Counted from the stretch's first letter, positions 1-8,127 are shown. The stretch is 21,791 nucleotides of DNA from Ilumatobacteraceae bacterium (GCA_016463105.1 JAEMRY010000001.1:47671-69461), one strand, 5' to 3'. The notes: generated by a model from the letters alone, not told the origin. Numbers and translations: made by a program.

Positions 1-31
1 TATGAAGTTTGCAAGTAACTTGGCAGTATGA
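1..31 (+). CDS. possible 3' tail of an upstream gene (partial)
   Basis: One reading frame is open from base 2 and stops at the TGA at 29-31. That stop overlaps the ATG of the next gene at 28-30 in an ATGA arrangement. The same start/stop overlap recurs at several gene junctions in this window, so these bases may be the last nine codons of a co-transcribed upstream gene. With so few codons the product cannot be identified, and the overlap could be chance. Confidence 0.3.
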   Translation, partial: MKFASNLAV

Positions 32-954
32 CTAGCCCTGAAACATTTCGACCTGCGATATCAATGGTTGCTACTGCTAAACGACGCACGACAGTGCTTG
101 ACCTTGCATGCCAAGCAGAAACTCTTGGTTTTGCAGGTATCGCCTGCCCAAGCCTTGGTGCGGCGATGGCGTTTTGTGTTTCGCTTGCTCACGTCACAAA
201 CACAATTAAATTTTGGACTTCGATTCAGCCAATTTATTACAGTCACGCAATTGAAATGGCAAACACCGCGGCGCACATTCACGAAGTTTCGAACTCACGA
301 TTTGGTCTTGGTCTTGGAGTTAGCCACGGTCCAGTCATAAATCGTCTTGGTGCAACGACCGCAACACCATTGGCAGATATCAAAACCTATGTCGAGACAA
401 TGCGTGCGCAAGAACGATTCTCTGGAGAACTTCCACCGATCTATTTGGCGGCGTTGCGCAATAAAATGTTAGACCTCGCTACCGAAGTATCTCAAGGCGC
501 GATCTGGGCGAACGCTGCCTTGAGCAATATCTCTGCACAACTCTCTCGTATCACTGCGCCAAACCGAGCCGAAAAGTTTTTTGCCAACATGGTGCCGACG
601 GTTATTAGCGATGACCTTGCTGCCGCTCACGAGATTCATCGCAAAACCTTGGTCGGTTATGTATCACTCCCCAACTATCGAAATTATTGGCGCTCGTGTG
701 GCTACGGCGAGCAGATCGATGCATTTGAGAAAATTCTTCAATCACCGAACAAAGAAACTCGTTCTGCAGAAATTATTTCGGCGATGGATACACAGTGGCT
801 CAACGATTGCACTATTTCTGGCGACAGCGACACAGTTCGTGAAGCACTTTGGACTTGGTCACAGGCTGGCGTTCTTCCGATTGCTGTTATGTCTTCAACT
901 TCTGGTGGGCAAGCAAAGGCGATCGGCGAACTTTTCGCTGCATACGGTAATTAA
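28..954 (+). CDS. LLM-class (F420-dependent type) flavin/deazaflavin oxidoreductase
   Basis: The 308-residue product has the look of a bacterial luciferase-like monooxygenase TIM barrel. Visible elements are an early segment with the ETLGFAGIACPS strand-turn, a run with IYYSHAIEMANTAAHI typical of the barrel helix that follows the substrate strand, and the glycine-rich FGLGLGVSHGP strand. The family uses FMN or F420; in actinobacteria with an F420 reductase (one is encoded at 8127-7456) F420 is the likelier cofactor, but that is inference. The substrate is unknown. It starts at ATG 28 without a clear Shine-Dalgarno sequence and ends three bases from the converging patA stop. It occupies the place downstream of patA where mycobacteria carry pimA. 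Confidence 0.75.
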   Translation: MTSPETFRPAISMVATAKRRTTVLDLACQAETLGFAGIACPSLGAAMAFCVSLAHVTNTIKFWTSIQPIYYSHAIEMANTAAHIHEVSNSRFGLGLGVSHGPVINRLGATTATPLADIKTYVETMRAQERFSGELPPIYLAALRNKMLDLATEVSQGAIWANAALSNISAQLSRITAPNRAEKFFANMVPTVISDDLAAAHEIHRKTLVGYVSLPNYRNYWRSCGYGEQIDAFEKILQSPNKETRSAEIISAMDTQWLNDCTISGDSDTVREALWTWSQAGVLPIAVMSSTSGGQAKAIGELFAAYGN

Positions 955-957
955 AAA

Positions 958-1872
958 CTAACTGCGATAGCCAGGATCACTTGGCCAATTCGGTTGAAAC
1001 AGATGCCACTGTTGTGGATCATGACGAATTAGTTGTTCTAGTTCGTCAGCCAAGTTCTGCGAAACCCTGTGCATGTCTTCTCGCAGAGTTCCGGTTCTGG
1101 TAACAACCAATGCAGGGCGCACGACAGTTTTATGCCCATCAAGCCGGTTACTAAAATATGTTGCAAGTGGCACGAGTGCCGCTCCAGTGCGCAGTGCAAA
1201 AAAAGCAGGCCCTGCCGGAATCATTGTTCGCTCGCCAAAGAAATCTACTTCTATGCCCGTTTGCAGAATATCGCGATCACTAAGTAGTGCCACGATTTCG
1301 TTTGCGGCCAGAGCTGTTTGCACTGAGACTCCGGCGTTGTCGTCTAACGGAATCACAGAAACACCATAACTTTTACGCAGTTTTAAAAACATCTCAAACA
1401 GTTGTTGTGATTCGAGTTTCTCAACAACGGCATTGAGATTATGCCCTTGCTGTATCAACCATCTACCTGACCACTCCCAACCACCCAAGTGCGGCAAAGC
1501 AAGAATTACGCCCTTGCCTAGTTTCAAACCATTTTGAATGTGTTCAAAACCTTCTATCGATACACCGGCTTGAATTTTTTTTGCATTTAACAACGGCAGT
1601 CGAAAAGTCTCAATGTAATAACGGGCATAACTTTGATATGACTTCTGCACTGCGCGACGCAGGTTTCGCCCTTGCAGATCTGGTTGTATGCGTTGCATAT
1701 GTCTTGTGACAATGGCACGTTGTTTGCGCATCAAAATTGTAACTATCGGAACCAAAACAGCGGTCAGACCAGCAACAACGAACGTCGGGGTGAATCGAGT
1801 AACTATCGCCACTACGCGATATCCAAAAATAACTAGTGAATCAGAACCAGTTTTGCGAGAAAGCGTCGTCAC
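958..1872 (-). CDS. patA: phosphatidylinositol mannoside acyltransferase (PatA-like)
   Basis: A 304-residue member of the lysophospholipid/LpxL-like acyltransferase family. In mycobacteria PatA transfers an acyl chain from acyl-CoA to the mannose of PIM1/PIM2 at the inner face of the membrane. Seen here: a hydrophobic N-terminal segment (about 13-47), the HX4E acyltransferase motif in HLGGWEW (H128, E133), a conserved SDRD at 198-201 followed by VDFFGE, and a C-terminal WHLFQPNWPSD block typical of the family. It starts at GTG 1872, which overlaps the pgsA stop as GTGA, so the two are translationally coupled. The gene order thrS, HIT, pgsA, patA matches the mycobacterial Rv2614c-Rv2611c cluster, which supports the assignment over an LpxL-type enzyme. 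No pimA follows it in the window. Confidence 0.85.
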   Translation of the reverse strand: MTTLSRKTGSDSLVIFGYRVVAIVTRFTPTFVVAGLTAVLVPIVTILMRKQRAIVTRHMQRIQPDLQGRNLRRAVQKSYQSYARYYIETFRLPLLNAKKIQAGVSIEGFEHIQNGLKLGKGVILALPHLGGWEWSGRWLIQQGHNLNAVVEKLESQQLFEMFLKLRKSYGVSVIPLDDNAGVSVQTALAANEIVALLSDRDILQTGIEVDFFGERTMIPAGPAFFALRTGAALVPLATYFSNRLDGHKTVVRPALVVTRTGTLREDMHRVSQNLADELEQLIRHDPQQWHLFQPNWPSDPGYRS

Positions 1873-2558
1873 TGCACACGACGGCGACGCGACAGGCGCA
1901 ACCGTCGATCAGCACGCTGAGCACGACGCGATGCTCGACGAGACTGACGCAATGCCACTCGCTCAGCCGTTGCAGGGGCCACTGCGGCTTGCTTCCAAAC
2001 TTTAAAGAAACGTTGCACCGCAGTTATTGTGCAAAGCAAAAGCATCAGCCACATCGCCCAAAACAACAACGAATCAAATAACAAACCAGCACACAACAAA
2101 ATAATTCTCTCAGCACGCTCCATCAACCCACCCTTGGCTGTCAGACCAAGTGATTCGGCTTTGGCTCGCTGATATGAAATCAATGAAGAAACTGCCATTA
2201 CTGCAAACGGCAACACCGAAGCATGCGCACCGCGTTGGGTCCCCAAGAACCAAGCAACACCACCCAGCAGAATTGCGTCGGTTACACGATCAATCGTCGA
2301 ATCAAAAAAAGCACCGCGTTGGCTGCTTTGATTGGATGCTTTGGCAAGTGCGCCATCTAACAAATCTGGCAACGCAGCGAAAATAACGAGCAGCAAACCC
2401 ACTTGCAGTTCTCCAAGCGCAATTGCTACAGCAGCAAAACAGGCAATCAATAACCCAATCAGAGTTAAGTGATCTGGCGAGAGTTTCGTACGACGCAATA
2501 GCTCACCAACGGGACGCACAACGCGTTCTACTTGTTGGCGAAACTTGCCGTCGAACAT
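1869..2558 (-). CDS. pgsA: phosphatidylinositol phosphate synthase (CDP-alcohol phosphatidyltransferase)
   Basis: A 229-residue membrane enzyme joining CDP-diacylglycerol with inositol-1-phosphate to give PI-phosphate, the precursor of PI and the PI mannosides. The CDP-alcohol phosphotransferase motif lies at residues 65-90 as D65xxDG(68-69)xxA72, then G82xxxD86xxxD90, with all four Asp present. The usual Arg after the Ala is Lys73. About four to six membrane helices can be seen, and a YQRAKAESLGL block near residues 128-138 matches the inositol-phosphate branch of the family rather than PG-phosphate synthases. The last 27 residues hold 13 Arg, an unusually basic tail. The ATG at 2558 lies nine bases after the upstream stop, without an evident Shine-Dalgarno. 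It overlaps patA by four bases. Confidence 0.88.
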   Translation of the reverse strand: MFDGKFRQQVERVVRPVGELLRRTKLSPDHLTLIGLLIACFAAVAIALGELQVGLLLVIFAALPDLLDGALAKASNQSSQRGAFFDSTIDRVTDAILLGGVAWFLGTQRGAHASVLPFAVMAVSSLISYQRAKAESLGLTAKGGLMERAERIILLCAGLLFDSLLFWAMWLMLLLCTITAVQRFFKVWKQAAVAPATAERVALRQSRRASRRAQRADRRLRLSRRRRVQ

Positions 2559-2567
2559 TAATTTAGT

Positions 2568-3053
2568 CTAACTGTCGGGGTTTGATTCGACAAGACACTC
2601 AATGATTCGAGCGTCAACAGCATCTATCAACACGAGACCGCGCTGCAAAGGTGGCTCTTGTTCGCTATAACAAAAAACTCGCCATGTCGGACGACTGCGA
2701 ATTCCTCGCCAGACTTGTTGTGCCGAAGCATGACCAACTGCAAAGTTGACAGCGCGCGTGGCATAGACCAATGCAAGTTTTTCATCCACTGTCATTCGCC
2801 AAGATGAAGAAAGCGAAAATAAACCAACAATGCCGAGCAATATCGCCGCGCCAAGAAAGCCATCACTAACTAAACCGGATTCGTTTGAATTCTGCAAGAA
2901 CCAAAGCACTGTGCACAGCACAGCAATGCCAAGATAAATCCACCCAGGTATTTTTCGACGACTGTTATCTGGAAACTGATACGGACCAACAAAAGCCGAA
3001 AGGTTTAAATCATCCGGCAACGAATCGCGAATTTCGTCTGACGAATCACTCAT
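2568..3053 (-). CDS. unknown small membrane protein with two predicted membrane helices
   Basis: I do not recognise the family. From the ATG at 3053 the product has 161 residues: an acidic N-terminus (MSDSSDEIRDSLPDDL), two hydrophobic segments around residues 38-55 (IYLGIAVLCTVLWFL) and 66-84 (GFLGAAILLGIVGLFSL), and a soluble C-terminal domain of about 75 residues beginning near MTVDEKLAL. ATG 3053 overlaps the HIT gene stop as ATGA. An in-frame ATG at 3074 would add seven residues but overlap the HIT gene by 25 bases, so I prefer 3053. It sits between the HIT gene and pgsA, a place that is empty in the mycobacterial cluster, so a role at the membrane in phospholipid metabolism is possible but unproven. 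Confidence 0.75.
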   Translation of the reverse strand: MSDSSDEIRDSLPDDLNLSAFVGPYQFPDNSRRKIPGWIYLGIAVLCTVLWFLQNSNESGLVSDGFLGAAILLGIVGLFSLSSSWRMTVDEKLALVYATRAVNFAVGHASAQQVWRGIRSRPTWRVFCYSEQEPPLQRGLVLIDAVDARIIECLVESNPDS

Positions 3054-3562
3054 GATTTCGTGCTCGACTTCCATGCTGAACGAATTCTAGATGCACTAAT
3101 GTCCAATGCCTCAGGCAAAATTTTTGTATTCGCAGTAGCGACCATGAAATTTGTATCTCCACCCCATCGGCCGACAATGTGAACATGAAGGTGTTGAGCA
3201 ATGCTTCCACCAGCAGCAGCACCAATATTTATTCCGATATTTAAGGCTTCTGGTTTATAGACCGACTTAATAGCACGCACCCCATCTGTCACAGTCGCCC
3301 AAAGTTCTGTGGTTTCTTGTGCAGTTAACAATTCAAGTTCAGCAACCTCTCGATATGGAACTACGAGCAAATGACCAGACGTATAAGGGAAAGCGTTCAT
3401 AATCGCGAAAACAAGTTTTCCGCGGTGAACGATATAACTCTGCTCATCGGTCAGGTTGCCGTCTAATATTTGCGTAAATATTGACGCATCAGTTGGGCTC
3501 TGTGCTCCCTGCCCATGAACTACATAATCGGCACGCCAGCCGTTCCAAATGCGCTCTAACAT
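3050..3562 (-). CDS. HIT-family nucleotide hydrolase/phosphorylase (Ap4A phosphorylase-like)
   Basis: A 170-residue histidine-triad protein. The triad HLHVH lies at H124, H126 and H128, followed by IVGRWGGDTNFM, the block seen in the mycobacterial Rv2613c group described as diadenosine tetraphosphate phosphorylases. The N-terminus MLERIWNGWR and the KLVFAIMNAFPYTSGHLLVVP strand region (about 49-69) also fit that group. Expected role: breaking dinucleoside polyphosphates such as Ap4A, which are side products of aminoacyl-tRNA synthetases. That suits its place 20 bp downstream of thrS. The start is ATG 3562; the stop overlaps the next ATG. The exact substrate is inferred from the family. Confidence 0.88.
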   Translation of the reverse strand: MLERIWNGWRADYVVHGQGAQSPTDASIFTQILDGNLTDEQSYIVHRGKLVFAIMNAFPYTSGHLLVVPYREVAELELLTAQETTELWATVTDGVRAIKSVYKPEALNIGINIGAAAGGSIAQHLHVHIVGRWGGDTNFMVATANTKILPEALDISASRIRSAWKSSTKS

Positions 3563-3582
3563 TTTTGCGCCGTCAACATGTT

Positions 3583-5565
3583 CTAGTTTCGAACTGCTTC
3601 ACCGACATCGGCAGCCAGTTGTTTAATGAATTGATCAAGCGCAACATCACGACGCACATCGCCGCCGCGCGGGTTAACGCCAACTGTTGCGTGAGCCACA
3701 TCGTCGTCACCCACAACCAGTACATACGGGATGCGCTCGAGCTTTGATGCTCGAATTCGCTTGCCGAGTTGTTCATCAGCAACAAGTTGATCAACGCGAT
3801 AGCCGAGTTTGTTAAGAGTCTCTGTCACTTGTGTTGCATATTGTTCGTGCGCTGATGCGACGGCCAATACTCGAACTTGGGTTGGTGCCAACCAAGTTGG
3901 AAATGCACCGCCGTAATGTTCGAGCAACACACCAAAGAATCGTTCAATCGAACCAAATAATGCACGGTGCAACATAATCGGTCGCTTGCGCGCGTTGTCT
4001 GTGGCGATGTACTCAAGGCCGAATCGCTCAGGCAAATTAAAGTCAGCCTGAATTGTGCTCAGTTGCCATTTGCGACCGATCGCATCACGAACATCAATAT
4101 CAATTTTTGGACCATAGAACGCTGCATCACCTTCAGAAACGACATATTGCAAGCCATGGCGGTTCAACGCTTCAGCCAAAGCATCTGTCGCTTTTGACCA
4201 AATTTCATCAGAGCCAACTGATTTTTCGATATTGCGGGTGCTGAGTTTGAAATCAAAGTCGTTGAAACCAAATCTGCGCAAAACACTCAGCACAAAATCT
4301 AAAAGAGAAGTTATTTCGTCAGCCATTTGATCTTCTGTACAAAAAATGTGACTGTCATCTTGTGTAAATCCGCGAATACGAAGTAGCCCGTGCAATGTGC
4401 CGGCGCGTTCGTATCGATAAACAGTGCCAAGTTCAAATAACCGCAGTGGAAGTTCTCGGTAACTGCGCTGACGATCGCGATAAATCAAACAATGCATTGG
4501 GCAGTTCATCGGCTTTGGATAGTAAGTGCCGTTGTCCATTTCCATCGGCGGATACATTCCGTCTTTGTAAAACTGCAAGTGACCCGATGTTTCAAACAAA
4601 TGCGCATTTGCCAAGTGCGGTGTAAACACAAACTTGTAGCCACCATTTTGGTGACGCTCACGGCTGTAGTCCTCCATTAGTTTGCGAACAATGCCACCCT
4701 TTGGATGCCACACGGCAAGCCCGCCACCAAGTTCTTGTGGAAATGAAAGCAAATCCATTTCAACTGCTAATCGTCGGTGATCACGTTTTTCTGCTTCTTC
4801 CAATCGATTTAAGTGCTCGGCCAGTGCCGACTTTGACTCCCATGCGGTGCCATAGATGCGTTGCAACATCGGGCCCTTTTCATTGCCGCGCCAATACGCA
4901 CCAGCAACTTTCATTAACGCGAAATGCCCAAGCCGACTCGTGGATGGCACATGTGGCCCGCGACAAAGATCTACAAAATTTTCGGTATTGCGATACACGC
5001 TTACTGCATCTGAGTTGCCGGCCTCTAGCGAGTCAGTTGAGTCAGCGTCACCTTTTGTAACTCGCTCAATGATTTCGCATTTGTAGGGTTGATCCGAAAA
5101 AAGTTTGAGTGCATCTTTTGCCGACATCTCAGAACGCACAAATGGTTGATCTGCTTTGACTATCTCTTGCATCCGATCTTGAATCATCGCAAGATCATCA
5201 TCACTAAAGGTTTTACCGTTTAGCAATTCAAAGTCATAATAAAAACCGTCTTCAATTGCTGGTCCGATTGAAAACTTTGCACCTTTGAACAACTGAACAA
5301 CCGCTTGAGCCAACACATGTGCCGTCGAATGTCGCAACACGTGGCGACCTGCATCTGAGTCTGAAGTGATTATCGAAACTTTTGCGCCATCAACGAGTGC
5401 GACACCCAGATCAGTTTCTGAGCCGTTAATAACTGTGGCCACTGCTGCTTGCCCGAGTCGCTTGCCAATTGACATCGCAAGATCTAAACCAGTCGAACCA
5501 TACGGAAGCTCTCGAGTTGAATCGTCGGGAAGCCGAACTGTGATCGTGGCACTATTCAAAGTCAT
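3583..5565 (-). CDS. thrS: threonine--tRNA ligase
   Basis: A class II aminoacyl-tRNA synthetase of 660 residues, normal for full-length bacterial ThrRS. Domain order: N-terminal TGS domain (about 1-65), the editing domain with its HXXXH motif (HSTAH, residues 79-83) and later LCRGPHV, then the catalytic core with NCPMHC (zinc ligand Cys) and motif 2 RYERAGTLHGLLRIRGFTQD, and a C-terminal anticodon-binding domain ending near residue 650. It charges tRNA-Thr and clears Ser-tRNA-Thr. The ATG at 5565 lies 28 bp after the plsC stop; that gap is too short for a T-box leader, so no thrS-specific attenuation is visible. It is followed by the HIT hydrolase gene. Confidence 0.97.
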   Translation of the reverse strand: MTLNSATITVRLPDDSTRELPYGSTGLDLAMSIGKRLGQAAVATVINGSETDLGVALVDGAKVSIITSDSDAGRHVLRHSTAHVLAQAVVQLFKGAKFSIGPAIEDGFYYDFELLNGKTFSDDDLAMIQDRMQEIVKADQPFVRSEMSAKDALKLFSDQPYKCEIIERVTKGDADSTDSLEAGNSDAVSVYRNTENFVDLCRGPHVPSTSRLGHFALMKVAGAYWRGNEKGPMLQRIYGTAWESKSALAEHLNRLEEAEKRDHRRLAVEMDLLSFPQELGGGLAVWHPKGGIVRKLMEDYSRERHQNGGYKFVFTPHLANAHLFETSGHLQFYKDGMYPPMEMDNGTYYPKPMNCPMHCLIYRDRQRSYRELPLRLFELGTVYRYERAGTLHGLLRIRGFTQDDSHIFCTEDQMADEITSLLDFVLSVLRRFGFNDFDFKLSTRNIEKSVGSDEIWSKATDALAEALNRHGLQYVVSEGDAAFYGPKIDIDVRDAIGRKWQLSTIQADFNLPERFGLEYIATDNARKRPIMLHRALFGSIERFFGVLLEHYGGAFPTWLAPTQVRVLAVASAHEQYATQVTETLNKLGYRVDQLVADEQLGKRIRASKLERIPYVLVVGDDDVAHATVGVNPRGGDVRRDVALDQFIKQLAADVGEAVRN

Positions 5566-5593
5566 GACATCAACAGTCTAGATTGCAACGGTT

Positions 5594-6328
5594 TTAGATG
5601 TGGGTTCGATTTGCGCTAGATCGTTTAGGCGCATACTCATAGAGATACTCCTGGCTAGTTAGCAACTGGATCTTTGTCATCACTTCATCGGTAAGTTCTC
5701 GCAAAACTGCGGGATCTTGCGCTCGTTCTAGATATTGCTCAAGAGAAATTGGAGCACCTATTTCGATCTTGCATCGCCTACCAAATTTCGGCATCACAGT
5801 ATCTGGCGCCATAATCTCGCTGGTTCCTGTGATGCCAACAGGAAATATCGGACAACCGAATTTCAACGCAAGTCGAGCCGCTCCGGTGCGGCCTTTATAA
5901 AGTTTGCCGTCGCGACTGCGAGTGCCTTCTGGGAATATTCCAAACAACTCACCTCGAGCCAGCACAGCCTCAACTGCGACCATCGCCGAAGTAGCGCTGT
6001 CTCCTCCACTGCGATCTAACGGAATCATGCCGATTTTTGTAAATAGCCATCTCGTCTTCCACGAATCCATATATTCACTTTTGCCAACGACTGACATATT
6101 GCGTGGCGAGTGAGTTAGCAAAAATACAGAATCCAAAAAACTTATGTGATTAGCGCACAAGATTGCCGGACCAGTTTTTGGAATCTGCTCAAAGCCGATC
6201 AACGTGAACTTACAAAATCGATTAACAAAAAAACGAACAAATGGCCTAAACCGAGTTTGAAACTTCGTCGCACCGACATATTTGAGAGGATCAAAACTTG
6301 TTTTACTAACAGTCTTGGCAAATCTCAT
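5594..6328 (-). CDS. plsC: 1-acyl-sn-glycerol-3-phosphate acyltransferase (PlsC family)
   Basis: A 244-residue acyltransferase making phosphatidic acid from lysophosphatidic acid at the cytoplasmic membrane. Seen: motif I NHISFLD with catalytic H61 and D66 (HX4D), a region with RSGGDSA near 107-112, motif III FPEGTRSRDG at 132-141, and motif IV around PVGITGTSEIM (163-173). A hydrophobic stretch precedes motif I (about 52-60). Its ATG at 6328 follows the mshC TAG with no spacer, and thrS starts 28 bp after it, so it belongs to the operon. Together with pgsA and patA it makes this a phospholipid-synthesis operon. The acyl specificity cannot be read from the sequence, and other PlsC-like acyltransferases look similar. 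Confidence 0.88.
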   Translation of the reverse strand: MRFAKTVSKTSFDPLKYVGATKFQTRFRPFVRFFVNRFCKFTLIGFEQIPKTGPAILCANHISFLDSVFLLTHSPRNMSVVGKSEYMDSWKTRWLFTKIGMIPLDRSGGDSATSAMVAVEAVLARGELFGIFPEGTRSRDGKLYKGRTGAARLALKFGCPIFPVGITGTSEIMAPDTVMPKFGRRCKIEIGAPISLEQYLERAQDPAVLRELTDEVMTKIQLLTSQEYLYEYAPKRSSANRTHI

Positions 6329-7459
6329 CTAATTATCTAAATTAATCCCGAGAAGTGTGGCCGAGGCAGAAATACTGTGGCCGGCTGCGACTGCGGCATC
6401 TAACACAGAAATTGCAGCCGGAACATTAAGGTCGTCATCTAACGCTTGACGAACATCTTTAAGCCCTGCTGTGCCATCCCCATTTTTGGCCTGCGACCAT
6501 TTTGAAAGTCGAGCGTGAGCGCTTGGCATCGCCGATGAATCCCACTCCCATTCGTGACGATAGTGATTGACGATTAAGGCAAGACGAATCGCACGCGGAT
6601 CATGGACTTTGCGCAATCGATCAACGAATTCAAGATTGCCCAAACTTTTTGACATCTTTGTGCCATCCATAAACACCATCGCAACATGCATCCAATGCTT
6701 GACAAATAGTTCGCCAGTCGCAGCTTCAGATTGTGCGCGCTCGCATTCGTGATGCGGAAAAATTAAATCACTACCACCACCATGCAGATCAATCGTTGTG
6801 CCGAGTTCACGCAGAGCCAATGCCGAGCACTCGATATGCCAACCGGGTCTGCCTGGTCCCCACATTGTCTCCCAACTTGGTTCGTCTATTGCCGACGGCT
6901 GCCACAAAACAAAATCCAATTGATTTCGCTTGTGTGGATCCTCTAGATGACCGCCCCGTTCGGCCGCGTATCGCAACATTGTCTCATTGTCATAATTAGA
7001 AACACTGCCAAAAGATCCAAACTTCGTCACATCAAAATAAACACTGTCGCCAGATTGATATGCAAAGCCGCGATCTAAAACCATTCCAATGAATCCACGA
7101 ATATCTGGAATTGCCGAAGAAGCACGGGGTTTGCTGAAAACATCCAGTGCGTTCAACGCTTTCATGTCGGCATCAAATCTTGCTTCTTCGCCGGCGGCAA
7201 GATCTAAATAGTGCACGCCAAGTTCGCGTGCTTTTGCAAACAATGGATCATCAACATCGGTGACGTTGCGCACACACTTGACGGTGTGCCCTTTATCTAT
7301 TAAATGACGCTGCAAAATGTCATAACTGATAAACGTAAATGCATGGCCAATATGTGTCGCGTCATACGGTGTGATCCCGCAGGTGTACATCGAAACTTCT
7401 TCACCAGGTGCAAATTCGACAACGCTCTTGCGAGCAGTGTCATACAACCGTAATGTCAC
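6329..7459 (-). CDS. mshC: cysteine:1D-myo-inositol 2-amino-2-deoxy-glucopyranoside ligase (MshC), CysRS-like
   Basis: MshC joins cysteine to GlcN-Ins in mycothiol synthesis and is a relative of cysteinyl-tRNA synthetase. The 376-residue product has the MshC-type start MYTCGITPYDATHIGHA (CysS normally has CGPTVYD...HIGNA), then NVTDVDDPL, GWHIECSA, GGGSDLIFPHHE and TKMSKSLGN (KMSKS at 268-272). Likely zinc/cysteine ligands are C27, C211, H236 and E240, by analogy with CysRS. It is shorter than typical CysRS (about 460) and lacks the tRNA-binding C-terminal extension. It also lacks part of the N-terminal extension of many MshC proteins. The start is GTG 7459, overlapping the npdG stop as GTGA. 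A divergent CysRS remains possible but is less likely. Confidence 0.82.
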   Translation of the reverse strand: MTLRLYDTARKSVVEFAPGEEVSMYTCGITPYDATHIGHAFTFISYDILQRHLIDKGHTVKCVRNVTDVDDPLFAKARELGVHYLDLAAGEEARFDADMKALNALDVFSKPRASSAIPDIRGFIGMVLDRGFAYQSGDSVYFDVTKFGSFGSVSNYDNETMLRYAAERGGHLEDPHKRNQLDFVLWQPSAIDEPSWETMWGPGRPGWHIECSALALRELGTTIDLHGGGSDLIFPHHECERAQSEAATGELFVKHWMHVAMVFMDGTKMSKSLGNLEFVDRLRKVHDPRAIRLALIVNHYRHEWEWDSSAMPSAHARLSKWSQAKNGDGTAGLKDVRQALDDDLNVPAAISVLDAAVAAGHSISASATLLGINLDN

Positions 7460-8127
7460 CTAGCATCACCGCGATCTGGAATACCAGTGAGTCTTGGCGC
7501 AACGCGTGTTTTGTAGCGCACATTTAATTGCAGCAGCACAGCAGTGAATGCTTCGATAGCCAATGCGTTAGACAATGTGCCGGCATTTAAAGGTCGACAA
7601 CCAGGAATTTTTACAACGATATTGCAAATCTCAGCAGTCGCAGTTGGGTCATCAGAACAAATCAGAACATCGCTATCAACTTCATGTCCGAGTTTTCCGA
7701 GTTCTGTTGCAGGTAAATGTTGAAACGCAGCAACAACTCGTGATAACGGAATCTCGGCTTGAATATGTGCGGCAATACTTCCGCGAGGCGGAACAAGTGG
7801 TTGAAATTCTTTACCAACGCGAATCAATGCATTGGCCATCGTCACGACAATTTTGCCAATCAAATCTTGAGTATGTTCGTTAACGATTGTGGCGGCAGAA
7901 TCCCAAGGTGTCGCAATTATTACGATGTCGCATTTCGCTGCAGCATCGTTATCTCCACCAATTAAATTTAATTTAAAATCCGGCCATTTTGAGGCGAGGT
8001 CAGCGCACACGCCTGAAGCACGTTGAGCATCTCGAGAACCAAGCACAACCTCGTAACCCACTGAAGCCAAGCGCAAACCAAGCGCGCTTCCTGCCGGTCC
8101 TGTTCCACCGAGAATTCCAATCCGCAT
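7456..8127 (-). CDS. npdG: F420H2:NADP+ oxidoreductase (NADPH-dependent F420 reductase)
   Basis: The start chosen is ATG 8127, giving 223 residues beginning MRIGILGGTGPAGSALGLRLA, a Rossmann nucleotide-binding motif right at the N-terminus as in Fno/NpdG proteins. The frame runs 26 codons further upstream, but those residues have no family character and would fill the control region. Further family blocks are VVLGSRD (the NADP phosphate site region), DIVIIATPWD, and VVAAFQHLPATEL. The enzyme exchanges hydride between F420 and NADP, supplying or using F420H2 in the cytoplasm. It is the first gene of the eight-gene leftward operon and is divergent from inhA/fabI. The other genes for F420 synthesis are not in the window. 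Confidence 0.85.
   Translation of the reverse strand: MRIGILGGTGPAGSALGLRLASVGYEVVLGSRDAQRASGVCADLASKWPDFKLNLIGGDNDAAAKCDIVIIATPWDSAATIVNEHTQDLIGKIVVTMANALIRVGKEFQPLVPPRGSIAAHIQAEIPLSRVVAAFQHLPATELGKLGHEVDSDVLICSDDPTATAEICNIVVKIPGCRPLNAGTLSNALAIEAFTAVLLQLNVRYKTRVAPRLTGIPDRGDAR

Noticed and set aside
5566..5593. T-box or other leader riboswitch for thrS
   Set aside because: Only 28 bp separate plsC and thrS, far too short for a T-box, and no stem-loop is seen.
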